This document shows positions 17,391 to 24,882 of a stretch of DNA of 64,000 nucleotides, piece by piece (position 1 is the first letter of the stretch; each line of letters opens with the position of its first letter). Source of the stretch: Prevotella sp. UBA2711 (GTDB lineage Bacteria; Bacteroidota; Bacteroidia; Bacteroidales; Bacteroidaceae); assembly GCA_002354095.1 (NCBI GenBank), contig DEKX01000025.1, forward strand, positions 1 to 64,000, written 5' to 3'. Under the pieces are notes generated by a model. The model ran no database searches. It had not been told where the DNA came from and worked only from the letters and a program-made list of their open reading frames with translations. A program made the position numbers and the translations under genes.

Positions 17391-18356
17391 TCAACTCTCC
17401 ACAGTCTCTTCCATCGCCTTTTCCAGCTCCGCTTTTTTCTGTTGTCCGAATTCAGGCGAAACGTTGTTCGAAATCGATTTACAGCAATCTTCTGAGAACT
17501 CCATGGCACAGGCTATCACTGCATCCCATTGTTCTTCAGTCAGTTGCGTGTCTATTTGCTGTCGGGTAATGTTGTTCTTGATCAGTCCATACACGATGCC
17601 CGCATTGAAATTATCACCTGCACCGATGGTACTCACCGTATTGACCGTTTTCACGGGGTAAGTCTTATGGAATCCACCGTTGTCCCACAGTTCCACGGGT
17701 TCCGATGCCCTGGTATAGATGAATTTCTTGCTATAGAACGATATCTGCGTACGATACACCCGTTCCGCGTCACTCGTTTTATAGAGTGTTTCAAAATCCT
17801 CTGCCGAACCGCGCACGATATCAGCCAATTCCAGATTCTCCAGCAGGTTGGGAGTAATTTTCACCAGTTCGTTCAGATGCGACGAACGGAAATTCACGTC
17901 GTAGTAGAGTATGGCCCCCTTCTCGCGCGCGTAGTTCAAGAAGGTAACCACCTCTGGTCGAATCACGGGGTTCAGTGCGAAGAAACTGCCAAAAACCACG
18001 ATATCATCGGGCTGAATATCGGGGTAAGCATACTCTATCCGGTCGTTTGGGTGGTCTTTATAAAAGATGTATTCCGCATCGTTCCGTTCGTTCAGGAAAG
18101 CCAGCGACAGCGGTGTCTTTGATTCCCTATACACATTCAGGTGGGTGGTGTCCACATTGTTTTCCTTCAGAAACTCAATGATGTTTCTTCCCACGCGGTC
18201 GTTACCCGTTTCACTGATCATACTTGCCGGCACGCCACTGCGCCCCAGTGATACGATGGCGTTGAATGCACTGCCGCCTGGAACCGCCTTGATAGGCTGT
18301 TCGTCGCGGAAAATGATGTCCAACACCGTTTCTCCAATACCTATTACCTTTCTCAT
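17391..18356 (-). CDS. PfkB-family carbohydrate kinase (fructokinase-like)
   Basis: The protein has 321 residues. It has the N-terminal GG motif (PGGSAFNAIVSLGRSG, about 26-41) and the C-terminal PfkB signature with the catalytic Asp in STIGAGDNFNAG (about 240-251). The family phosphorylates sugars or nucleosides with ATP; resemblance to bacterial fructokinases is my impression, so the substrate stays open. A divergent promoter pair at 18377-18414 serves this gene and the M16 protease. The protein is cytoplasmic, with no signal peptide. Confidence 0.85.
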   Translation of the reverse strand: MRKVIGIGETVLDIIFRDEQPIKAVPGGSAFNAIVSLGRSGVPASMISETGNDRVGRNIIEFLKENNVDTTHLNVYRESKTPLSLAFLNERNDAEYIFYKDHPNDRIEYAYPDIQPDDIVVFGSFFALNPVIRPEVVTFLNYAREKGAILYYDVNFRSSHLNELVKITPNLLENLELADIVRGSAEDFETLYKTSDAERVYRTQISFYSKKFIYTRASEPVELWDNGGFHKTYPVKTVNTVSTIGAGDNFNAGIVYGLIKNNITRQQIDTQLTEEQWDAVIACAMEFSEDCCKSISNNVSPEFGQQKKAELEKAMEETVES

Positions 18357-18376
18357 ATTTTTTTTGATTTTGCCGA

Positions 18377-18414
18377 CAAAGTTACAAAATAATTATTAAT
18401 TATTCGTATCTTTG
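18377..18414. promoter_or_regulatory. Divergent promoter pair for the PfkB kinase and M16 protease genes
   Basis: Minus-strand TAACTTTG occupies 18377-18384 and plus-strand TATCTTTG 18407-18414, only 22 nt apart. The plus-strand start codon at 18423 is 8 nt from its -7 box, which implies an almost leaderless mRNA. Confidence 0.6.
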
Positions 18415-18422
18415 CAGCCGAA

Positions 18423-19715
18423 ATGACAAAATATAATATTCATACACTCCCCAACGGATTGCGAATCATCCATTTGCCTGCCGATTCGCCCGTTGTTTAT
18501 TGCGGCATCGGCGTGAAGGCCGGTTCCCGTTACGAGCAAGTTGGCGATGAGGGACTGGCTCATTTCTGCGAGCATGTCACCTTCAAGGGCACCCGTCGCC
18601 GTTCCGCCCTGCAGATTCTCAATGGTCTTGAGCGTGTCGGTGGCGATCTCAATGCTTTCACCAATAAGGAAGACACCATTTTCTATGCTGCCGTTCTCAA
18701 GGAACATGTTTCGCGTGCTGTCGATTTGTTGACGGATATTGTTTTCAACAGCACCTATCCTGCCCAAGAACTGGTGCATGAAGTGGATGTTATCTGTGAT
18801 GAAATCGAGAGTTATAACGATTCGCCTGCCGAACTCATTTACGACGAGTTTGAGAATCAGCTCTTCCAGGGGCACCCCCTTGGTCATAACATATTAGGTA
18901 CTCGCGAGCGCGTGCAGTCGTTCACTGCTGCCGATGCCCAGCGCTTCACCCACCAGTATTATCGTCCTGACAACACCATCTTCTTTGCCTATGGCGATGT
19001 CAACTTCCACCGTTTAGTCACTGCTTTGGAGGCTCAAACGCCAAAAGAGGGTTGCAGGTTTCAAGATGCAGGTTTCAAGATTCAAGATGCAGGTTTCAAG
19101 ATTCAAGATTCAAACCTGAAACCTGAGGACCTGAAACCTGAAACTTTAAAACCTGAGAACCTGAAACCTGAAACTTTAAAACCTGAAACTATAGTTCACC
19201 ACCAGTCTCACGTTATGATAGGTTGTAAAACGTTCGGTTTCAACGATAAGCGGCGCATGCCCCTCTACCTGTTGAATAACATGCTGGGTGGTCCCAGTAT
19301 GAATGCCCGTCTCAATCTTTCATTGCGTGAGCGTCATGGATTGGTCTATACCATCGAGAGTGCCATGTCCAGTTATAGCGACACCGGTTGCTGGTCGGTG
19401 TATTTCGGTTGCGACCATCATGATGTCAATCGTTGCAAGCGCTTGGTAAACCGTGAGCTCGACCGACTGATGCAGCATCCTCTCTCCGAACGCCAGCTTG
19501 CCAGTGCCAAACGCCAGATAAAGGGACAGATAGCCATTGCCTGTGACAACCGCGAACAGTTTGCCCTCGATTTCGCCAAGAGTTTTCTGCATTACGACCG
19601 CGAACGCGATATCGACTATCTTTTCCAGCAGATAGATGCTATCACTGCCCCTGCGTTGCAGGATGTCGCCCAACAGTGTTTTGCGCCCGACCGACTCTCT
19701 ACGTTGATACTCTGA
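18423..19715 (+). CDS. M16 family zinc metalloprotease carrying an in-frame heptamer-array insertion
   Basis: The protein has 430 residues. The inverted zinc motif is His47-x-x-Glu50-His51 (AHFCEH) with the third ligand Glu128 77 residues later, exactly the family spacing. The C-terminal M16 half (MIGCKTFGFNDKRRMP...NNMLGG, SLRERHGLVYTIES) is intact. Between the halves, residues about 211-256 are low-complexity repeats (FKIQDAG, FKIQDSN, then LKPE-x blocks) encoded by a heptanucleotide array at 19055-19190. Without this stretch the length fits ordinary Bacteroidetes insulinase-like peptidases of about 400 residues. There is no signal peptide, so it is probably cytoplasmic. The insertion lies in the linker, where it could be tolerated. 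Confidence 0.88.
   Translation: MTKYNIHTLPNGLRIIHLPADSPVVYCGIGVKAGSRYEQVGDEGLAHFCEHVTFKGTRRRSALQILNGLERVGGDLNAFTNKEDTIFYAAVLKEHVSRAVDLLTDIVFNSTYPAQELVHEVDVICDEIESYNDSPAELIYDEFENQLFQGHPLGHNILGTRERVQSFTAADAQRFTHQYYRPDNTIFFAYGDVNFHRLVTALEAQTPKEGCRFQDAGFKIQDAGFKIQDSNLKPEDLKPETLKPENLKPETLKPETIVHHQSHVMIGCKTFGFNDKRRMPLYLLNNMLGGPSMNARLNLSLRERHGLVYTIESAMSSYSDTGCWSVYFGCDHHDVNRCKRLVNRELDRLMQHPLSERQLASAKRQIKGQIAIACDNREQFALDFAKSFLHYDRERDIDYLFQQIDAITAPALQDVAQQCFAPDRLSTLIL
19055..19190 (+). repeat. Heptanucleotide array inside the M16 protease coding region
   Basis: The left part is built from units such as AGGTTTC, AAGATTC and AAGATGC; from about 19111 the units flip to the reverse complement (CCTGAAA, CTTTAAAA, CCTGAGGA). 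The flipped part mixes 7- and 8-nt units, and this keeps TGA out of the reading frame: pure CCTGAAA repeats would give a TGA stop within seven codons. The intergenic arrays at 23218 and 33774 keep pure heptamers. Confidence 0.85.
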
Positions 19716-19724
19716 AAAATGAAT

Positions 19725-19759
19725 GCATCGCGACGAAATCTCCGATTTCACCGCGATGC
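19725..19759. terminator. Long perfect hairpin between convergent genes
   Basis: GCATCGCG/CGCGATGC (19725-19732 with 19752-19759) encloses GAAATC-TCC-GATTTC (19735-19749) with a symmetric AC/AC internal loop. It lies between the convergent M16 protease and GH43 genes. The adjoining T runs are weak, so termination may be factor-assisted. Confidence 0.6.
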
Positions 19760-19796
19760 CTGTGATAATAGTTAGTAATAGTCTAGATAGACTTTT

Positions 19797-20807
19797 TTAT
19801 TCGTTCTTTACCTTCTCGATGGTTCCGTCCTCACGGTAGAACAGACGCTGTACTTTCAGACTGCGCAGGTGTGTCACGTCATTTGAAGGCACACAATCGT
19901 GATAGAACAGATACCACTGTCCTTTGTACTCTACGATGCTGTGGTGAGTGGTCCATCCCACCACGGGATCCAGTATCACACCCTGATAGGTGAATGGTCC
20001 GTAGGGGTTGTCACCGATGCCGTAGCACAACATGTGGCTGTCGCCCGTAGAATATGAGAAGTAGTATTTTCCGTTGTATTTATGCATCCACGAAGCCTCG
20101 AAGAAGCGGTGTGGGTCACCGGCTTTCAGCGGTTCACCGTTCTTATCCACCACCAGTACGCTGCGTGGAGCTTCAGCAAACTGCATCACATCGTCGCTCA
20201 TGCGTGCCACAAAGCTGGGCAGGGCAGGCACGTCGGCAGGTGCAAACAACTGTGTTTTCTTATCAGCGGCAGGACCTAAGTCAACGCCACCTTCCTTCAC
20301 CAGTTTCTCAGGAGCCTGATACCACTGCAGCTGTCCGCCCCACAGTCCACCGAAGTACGTATAGATCTGTCCGTCGTCGTCTTTGAACACGCTGGGGTCG
20401 ATAGAGAAAGAACCGCGGATAGGCTGTTCCTGCGGAACGAAAGGTCCCTCGGGCTTGTCAGCCACAGCCACGCCCAGATGGAACACACCGTTATAGTCTT
20501 TTGCTGAGAAGATGAGGTAGTATTTGCCGTCCTTTTCCACGACGTCATTGTCCCACATCTGTTTTTCAGCCCAAGCCACCTGTTCCACATCCAGTATCAC
20601 ACCGTGGTCGGTAGCCTCGTCGTTCTCCACATCATTAAATGACAGCACGTGGTAGTCTTTCATCTGGAAGTGTCCGCCATCATCGTCGAAGGCATGTCCA
20701 GCCTCACGGTCGTGTGAGGGGTAGATATACAGTTTGCCGTTAAACACGTTGGCTGAAGGGTCAGCCATGTAGTCACTCGGAAATAAGTAACGTGGTAATT
20801 TTGCCAT
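19797..20807 (-). CDS. GH43 family glycoside hydrolase (xylosidase/arabinofuranosidase)
   Basis: The protein has 336 residues, the size of a single five-bladed beta-propeller. Likely catalytic residues are Asp16 (general base, DYMADPSANVFNG), Asp137 (pKa modulator, FSIDPSVF) and Glu237 (general acid, RFFEASWM), the classic GH43 trio. No signal peptide is present, so it probably acts in the cytoplasm on short arabino- or xylo-oligosaccharides brought in by the nearby GPH symporter. The start is supported by a long 5' leader with a strong hairpin (20902-20969). Subfamily and exact substrate cannot be fixed by eye. Confidence 0.88.
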   Translation of the reverse strand: MAKLPRYLFPSDYMADPSANVFNGKLYIYPSHDREAGHAFDDDGGHFQMKDYHVLSFNDVENDEATDHGVILDVEQVAWAEKQMWDNDVVEKDGKYYLIFSAKDYNGVFHLGVAVADKPEGPFVPQEQPIRGSFSIDPSVFKDDDGQIYTYFGGLWGGQLQWYQAPEKLVKEGGVDLGPAADKKTQLFAPADVPALPSFVARMSDDVMQFAEAPRSVLVVDKNGEPLKAGDPHRFFEASWMHKYNGKYYFSYSTGDSHMLCYGIGDNPYGPFTYQGVILDPVVGWTTHHSIVEYKGQWYLFYHDCVPSNDVTHLRSLKVQRLFYREDGTIEKVKNE

Positions 20808-20901
20808 AGTCAGTAGTTGTTAAATTTATCTTTAAACTTTGAACTTTATGATTACTTTTTAACTGTCAACTGACATACGGTTTTTGTTGAGTGTTTCGCT
20901 G

Positions 20902-20969
20902 CTTTGCCGAAGTAGGTTAACCCGCGCCACGCTTCTCAGTGCGATGCGGGTCAGTACTACTTCAGCAAG
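20902..20969 (-). ncRNA. Strong hairpin in the GH43 5' leader
   Basis: Read on the minus strand, GCTGAAGTAG (20957-20966) pairs with CTACTTCGGC (20906-20915) over 10 bp, and the inner ACCCGC pairs with GCGGGT (20946-20951 with 20920-20925), separated by a small internal loop and capped by a 20-nt loop. The element lies about 95 nt upstream of the GH43 start and roughly 75 nt inside the predicted transcript. I do not recognise it as a named RNA family. It could be a regulatory leader or a dispersed repeat. Confidence 0.5.
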
Positions 20970-21048
20970 AATCGCTGAAAACAATACAACTACTAACCTA
21001 AATATGTCCATGTATAAAACAATTACTATTATGAATTAATTTCTGTTG

Positions 21049-21056
21049 CAAAATTA
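21049..21056 (-). promoter_or_regulatory. -7 box of the GH43 gene
   Basis: Minus-strand TAATTTTG. No good -33 box is seen, which fits a promoter that needs an activator. It implies a leader of about 235 nt. Confidence 0.45.
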
Positions 21057-21137
21057 GTACTTTATTTTTAATTTGACATTTTTTTATGTAACATAAACCT
21101 ACTGTTTTTGTTTCAAATATGCTGAAATATCCACTTT

Positions 21138-21171
21138 TTTGCCCTAAGTAGTCATTTTTTTTGTATTTTTG
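21138..21171 (+). promoter_or_regulatory. Promoter of the acetylesterase gene
   Basis: TTTG (21138-21141) and TATTTTTG (21164-21171) are 22 nt apart. The leader between this promoter and the ATG at 21236 is largely occupied by a heptamer array. Confidence 0.55.
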
Positions 21172-21198
21172 CACTATAAATTTTATTACTAATCATAA

Positions 21199-21235
21199 AG
21201 ATTCAAGTTTCAAGATTCAAGTTTCAAGTTTCAAG
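21199..21235 (+). repeat. Heptanucleotide array in the 5' leader, ending at the start codon
   Basis: Five uninterrupted heptamers of the form AG[AT]TTCA run from 21199 to 21233 and end with AG directly before the ATG at 21236. It is a single-orientation array. A ribosome-binding site is not visible because the array occupies that position. Confidence 0.85.
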
Positions 21236-23218
21236 ATGAAGAAGACCGTTTTATTCCTTTTGCTCCTTCTTGGTCTTTCTGCGGAAGCCAAGGTACAGTT
21301 GCCCCAGTTGTTCCAGTCGGGCATGGTCGTGCAGCGTGGTAAGAAAATACCCGTATGGGGAACTGCCGATGCCGGTCAGCGCATCACCATCCGTTTCCAC
21401 AAGTTCCAAACCATAGCCGTGGCTGATGCCCAAGGTCATTTTCGTGCCGATTTGCCTGCGATGAAGGCAGGCGGTCCCTATACCCTGATGGTCGGTGATG
21501 TCGTCCTCACCAATATCATGGTGGGCGATGTATGGCTGTTCTCGGGTCAGTCGAATGTCGATGTCCCCATCGAGCGTGTCTATCCTCAGTATGTCGATGA
21601 AATCAATGCTTTTGATGTTCCGCTGGTGCGCCTGTTCCGTGTGCAGAACGAGACCAACGCCCATGGCGTGCAGCATGATATCCGCAAGACCGCTATCAAC
21701 TGGTTGCCCCTCAACCGCGAGAACGCCTGGCGATTCTCCGCCCTCGGCACTTTCTTTGGTAAGCGCATGTACGAGCGTACGGGTGTAGCCCAGGGTATTA
21801 TTGTCAACAGTTGGGGTGGCACCCCCATTGAGGCATGGGTTTCAGCCGACTCCCTCCGTCGCGACTATCCTATGTATGTCGAGCGCACCCGGTTTTATGC
21901 CGACGATGCCTATGTGGCTGCGCAGGCCAAAGCCAACCAGTTGGCTGACCAGCGGTGGAATGCTATGCTCGACGAGTTAGACCCGGGTGTGCAGGGCCAT
22001 TTTGCTGCCCCCGACTACGACGATTCCCAGTGGACGCCCGTTGATCAGTATTCGTTGGAATGGGCAAAAACAGGTGGTCGCCCCGTTATTGGCAGCATTT
22101 GGCTCCGTCAGCACGTGCAGCTCACCAAGGAGCAGGCATCCCAACCCGCCCGTCTTTACCTCGGCACCCTCTTCGATGCCGACATCACCTATGTCAACGG
22201 GCGTCAGGTCGGTCGCACCTACTATCAATACCCCCCGCGTCGTTACGACATCCCCGACGGACTCCTTCGTGAAGGCGATAATGTCATCACCGTCCGCTTT
22301 ATTAATAAATATGGTATTGCTCATTTCATCCCCGAGAAACCATATTGTATCGCTTTCGGCGATAGCAGGTTCAACTTGCCCAACTCTTCACTCTCAACTC
22401 TGAACTCTGAACTCTTAACTCTTAACTCTGAACTCTCCACTACCTGGCTCCACCATGCCGGTGCCCAGATGCCTCCTTGTCCCAGTGGCGATGTCTCGTT
22501 GCAGAACATACCCTCCACCCTCTATAATGCCGTGGTCTATCCCTTAGCCCCCTATGCCCTTAGTGGCGTGGTATGGTATCAGGGCGAGTCCAATACCGGT
22601 AATCCTGCACCCTATGCCGACCTCCTGCGCAAGCTCATGGGCAATTGGCGTGCCCTGTGGCAACAGCCCCAACTGCCCTTCTGTATCGTGCAGTTAGCCA
22701 ATCATGACGGACGCCAGCAGACCGGTAATCCGCAACCCCTCACCCCACAGACCGAGCCCGTCAATAGCGGGTGGGCACGTCTGCGTGAAGCCCAGCGTCA
22801 GGTCACCCTTGGCGATTCCCGTGCCGAACTCGCCGTAGCCATCGACCTTGGCGAACCCGTTGATATCCATCCCTTGCGCAAGAAGGAAGTAGCCGAGCGT
22901 GCCGCCCTGTGTATGGACCGCCTCGTCTATGGCAAGAAAGTACAGCTCTCGCCCCGTCCGTTGCGCCATCAGATGATGGGTCAGCAAGTCATCATCACCT
23001 TCGACCAGCCCTTGCAGGACGGTCCCGTAGCCGAGTTTGAGGTAGCCGCTTCCGATGGCCGTTTCCATAACGCCACAGCCACCGCCCGTGGCACGCAAGT
23101 CACCATCGACAGCCCCGTAGCCGCCCCCGTCCGCATCCGCTATGCATGGAAAGACAATCCCCAAGCGCAACTAAAAGCAAAGGCGACGCAGTTGCCTGCA
23201 TCGCCCTTTGAACTTTAA
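21236..23218 (+). CDS. Sialate O-acetylesterase-like SGNH hydrolase with a heptamer-array insertion
   Basis: About 660 residues. A signal peptide (MKKTVLFLLLLLGLSAEA) targets it to the periplasm or beyond. The SGNH nucleophile block is LFSGQSNVDV (Ser106) and the second conserved block is VVWYQGESNTG (about 447). A beta-sandwich segment near residues 300-375 (ARLYLGTLFDADITYVNGRQVG) splits the catalytic fold, as is usual in this family. Residues about 383-402 are low-complexity (LSTLNSELLTLNSEL) and are encoded by heptamers. The start at 21236 is preferred to the in-frame ATG at 21161 because the promoter lies downstream of the latter. Beside GH43 and a sugar symporter, deacetylation of xylan or similar glycans is a reasonable role. 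Confidence 0.85.
   Translation: MKKTVLFLLLLLGLSAEAKVQLPQLFQSGMVVQRGKKIPVWGTADAGQRITIRFHKFQTIAVADAQGHFRADLPAMKAGGPYTLMVGDVVLTNIMVGDVWLFSGQSNVDVPIERVYPQYVDEINAFDVPLVRLFRVQNETNAHGVQHDIRKTAINWLPLNRENAWRFSALGTFFGKRMYERTGVAQGIIVNSWGGTPIEAWVSADSLRRDYPMYVERTRFYADDAYVAAQAKANQLADQRWNAMLDELDPGVQGHFAAPDYDDSQWTPVDQYSLEWAKTGGRPVIGSIWLRQHVQLTKEQASQPARLYLGTLFDADITYVNGRQVGRTYYQYPPRRYDIPDGLLREGDNVITVRFINKYGIAHFIPEKPYCIAFGDSRFNLPNSSLSTLNSELLTLNSELSTTWLHHAGAQMPPCPSGDVSLQNIPSTLYNAVVYPLAPYALSGVVWYQGESNTGNPAPYADLLRKLMGNWRALWQQPQLPFCIVQLANHDGRQQTGNPQPLTPQTEPVNSGWARLREAQRQVTLGDSRAELAVAIDLGEPVDIHPLRKKEVAERAALCMDRLVYGKKVQLSPRPLRHQMMGQQVIITFDQPLQDGPVAEFEVAASDGRFHNATATARGTQVTIDSPVAAPVRIRYAWKDNPQAQLKAKATQLPASPFEL
22382..22437 (+). 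repeat. Heptanucleotide array inside the acetylesterase gene
   Basis: Six clean units (AACTCTG, AACTCTG, AACTCTT, AACTCTT, AACTCTG, AACTCTC) occupy 22396-22437 after a degenerate start. Pure AACTCTG repeats would place a TGA in this frame; the changed units replace it by TTA and TCC. Confidence 0.85.
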
Positions 23219-23280
23219 GGTTTTAGGTTTCAGGTTTCAGGTTTCAGGTTTGAATCTTGAATCTTGAAACTTGAAACCTT
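23218..23280. repeat. Inverted heptanucleotide array between convergent genes
   Basis: AGGTTTT and AGGTTTC units (from 23218) switch at about 23252 to GAATCTT and GAAACTT units, giving a hairpin close to 28 bp with AAGGTTT/AAACCTT ends. The array begins on the last base of the esterase stop codon and ends at the stop codon of the symporter gene, so it may also serve as a two-way terminator. It is nearly identical in plan to the array at 33774. Confidence 0.88.
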
Positions 23281-24701
23281 CATTGGTTCCGTTCCTCAAT
23301 CTTCTTGTTGATATCATCAATCACCTCGTCGGTCAGTTCATACTTCGAGATAATGAACATAGCCACGATGAGCAGGATGGCAGGAATGATACATACCAAC
23401 CAGCGAATACCCTCCTGAGCCAGTGGCGACTGCAGCTCCAGGTCGTTCATGAAGTACGCCCCCGCAGCATTACCCACCGACATCATGGCAAAGGCAGTGA
23501 TGAAGAACAGGGCGATGATACGCAACGGACGGTTGCGCATGAACTCCATCCACAAGTCGCTCACCTTTACGTTAGCCGACTCCGACTGGTCCATGACCAC
23601 ACGCTCCTTCGTCTGTGAGAAGCAGAATATCAACAGCGCCAGACCCACCAGCGAGTAGATCAGCATCGTGTAGAACCATGCACTCGAATCCTTTGGCAGC
23701 GTCTGAGCCTCCTCAGCAGGCACATAGTTCGTCATGGCGAGCACCAGTCCGGGCACCACGCCGCCCAGTGCCATACCAGCCTTGAAGAAGATACCCGTCA
23801 GCGCATTCACGATACCCGCGATACGTCTGCCTGTCGTATATTCCGCATACGAAATCACCTCCGGTATCAGTGCCCACATATAACCCGTAGCCACGATGAC
23901 ACCCGTCGATTTGATGAACTGCGCGATATACACCAGTGTAATATTCTCCTTCACCGTACCCATCTTACTGATTACGTAGAGCAGTGCCATACCGATGATA
24001 GCCACTGTCAGGAAGATGTAGAACATATTCTTCTTACCCACCTTCTTCTTGATAGCAGGCACCAGTGGCATGAAGATAAACGAAGGCAGCGAGCCCAAGC
24101 CCATGAACAGTGCCATCTCGATAGGCAGTGTCTGCGACGAGGCAAAGATAGCCACCATGATAGGCACACCCGCCGACACCGCCAGTCCGCCCACGTTCGC
24201 CATGAACATACGCACCGACGTCAGAATCGTAATCTCGTCTGTGTCGCGTGTCAGCGACGAGTTCAGCGCACCGTACGGCACATTAATCAGTGTATAGAGC
24301 ATCGACATACCCACATACGTAATATACGCATAGATCAGCGAAGGCGCAAACCCATCCCAAAAACACAGAATAGCCAAGATGGTCAGCGGGATACCGCCCA
24401 TCACCAGATAGCTGCGATACTTACCCCATGCAGGGTTGTGCTTATCCACGAACGTACCCACCAGCGGGTCCCACAGCACATCTACCAGACGCACCACCAG
24501 GAACATTGTGCCCGCCAGTCCAGCCGATTTCGCGGCATCGCCGCCCAACACATACACATCCGTGTAGAAGAAGAGGAGATACATGCAGATAGTCTGATAA
24601 ATCAGGTTCTGCGCCAAGTCGCCAGCGCCAAAGCCGATGCGCTGCACCCACGAGAGCTTATAGAAGCCTTTAGTCTCTTGAGCCATTCCGTTTGTTGCCA
24701 T
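23280..24701 (-). CDS. GPH-family sugar:cation symporter (MelB-like MFS)
   Basis: The protein has 473 residues with about 12 transmembrane helices. The N-terminus (KLSWVQRIGFGAGDLAQNLIYQ) and the DPLVGTFVDKHNPAWGKYRSYL loop are typical of glycoside-pentoside-hexuronide symporters. It would import a sugar or oligosaccharide with Na+ or H+. Its place next to GH43 and an acetylesterase suggests a xylan- or arabinan-derived substrate. A duplicated promoter module lies upstream at 24754-24868. Confidence 0.9.
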   Translation of the reverse strand: MATNGMAQETKGFYKLSWVQRIGFGAGDLAQNLIYQTICMYLLFFYTDVYVLGGDAAKSAGLAGTMFLVVRLVDVLWDPLVGTFVDKHNPAWGKYRSYLVMGGIPLTILAILCFWDGFAPSLIYAYITYVGMSMLYTLINVPYGALNSSLTRDTDEITILTSVRMFMANVGGLAVSAGVPIMVAIFASSQTLPIEMALFMGLGSLPSFIFMPLVPAIKKKVGKKNMFYIFLTVAIIGMALLYVISKMGTVKENITLVYIAQFIKSTGVIVATGYMWALIPEVISYAEYTTGRRIAGIVNALTGIFFKAGMALGGVVPGLVLAMTNYVPAEEAQTLPKDSSAWFYTMLIYSLVGLALLIFCFSQTKERVVMDQSESANVKVSDLWMEFMRNRPLRIIALFFITAFAMMSVGNAAGAYFMNDLELQSPLAQEGIRWLVCIIPAILLIVAMFIISKYELTDEVIDDINKKIEERNQ

Positions 24702-24753
24702 TGTAAATAGGTTTTTATAAAATTAGTTAGTTCTTTTTTCACATATTCTGCTG

Positions 24754-24868
24754 CAAAGTTACGAAAAAACGAGAGAAAACCAAAGGAAAGTTTACTTTTC
24801 TTTGTTTTCCGAGTGCAAAGTAAGTTCGGCGAAGCCAAAGTTACGAAAAGTCGGGAAATAAAGCCAAA
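24754..24868 (-). promoter_or_regulatory. Duplicated promoter module upstream of the GPH symporter gene
   Basis: TAACTTTG (24754-24761) with TTTG 19 nt upstream (24781-24784) makes a near-consensus promoter; a second TAACTTTG (24836-24843) with TTTG 21 nt upstream (24865-24868) makes another, 82 nt away. Shared motifs with 13299-13384 include CAAAGkTACGAA at both ends, GAGAAAACCAAA and CGAGTG. Confidence 0.65.
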
Positions 24869-24882
24869 GAAAAGTATAATAT

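Noticed and set aside
16414..17661. 415-codon plus-strand open frame
   Set aside because: It lies opposite the flavodiiron and PfkB kinase genes, which have clear motifs; the translated sequence has no recognisable domain and looks like a codon-bias shadow.
21161..21235. N-terminal extension of the acetylesterase from an ATG at 21161
   Set aside because: The -7 box lies at 21164-21171, downstream of that ATG, and the translated extension is only heptamer-encoded; the signal peptide starts at 21236.
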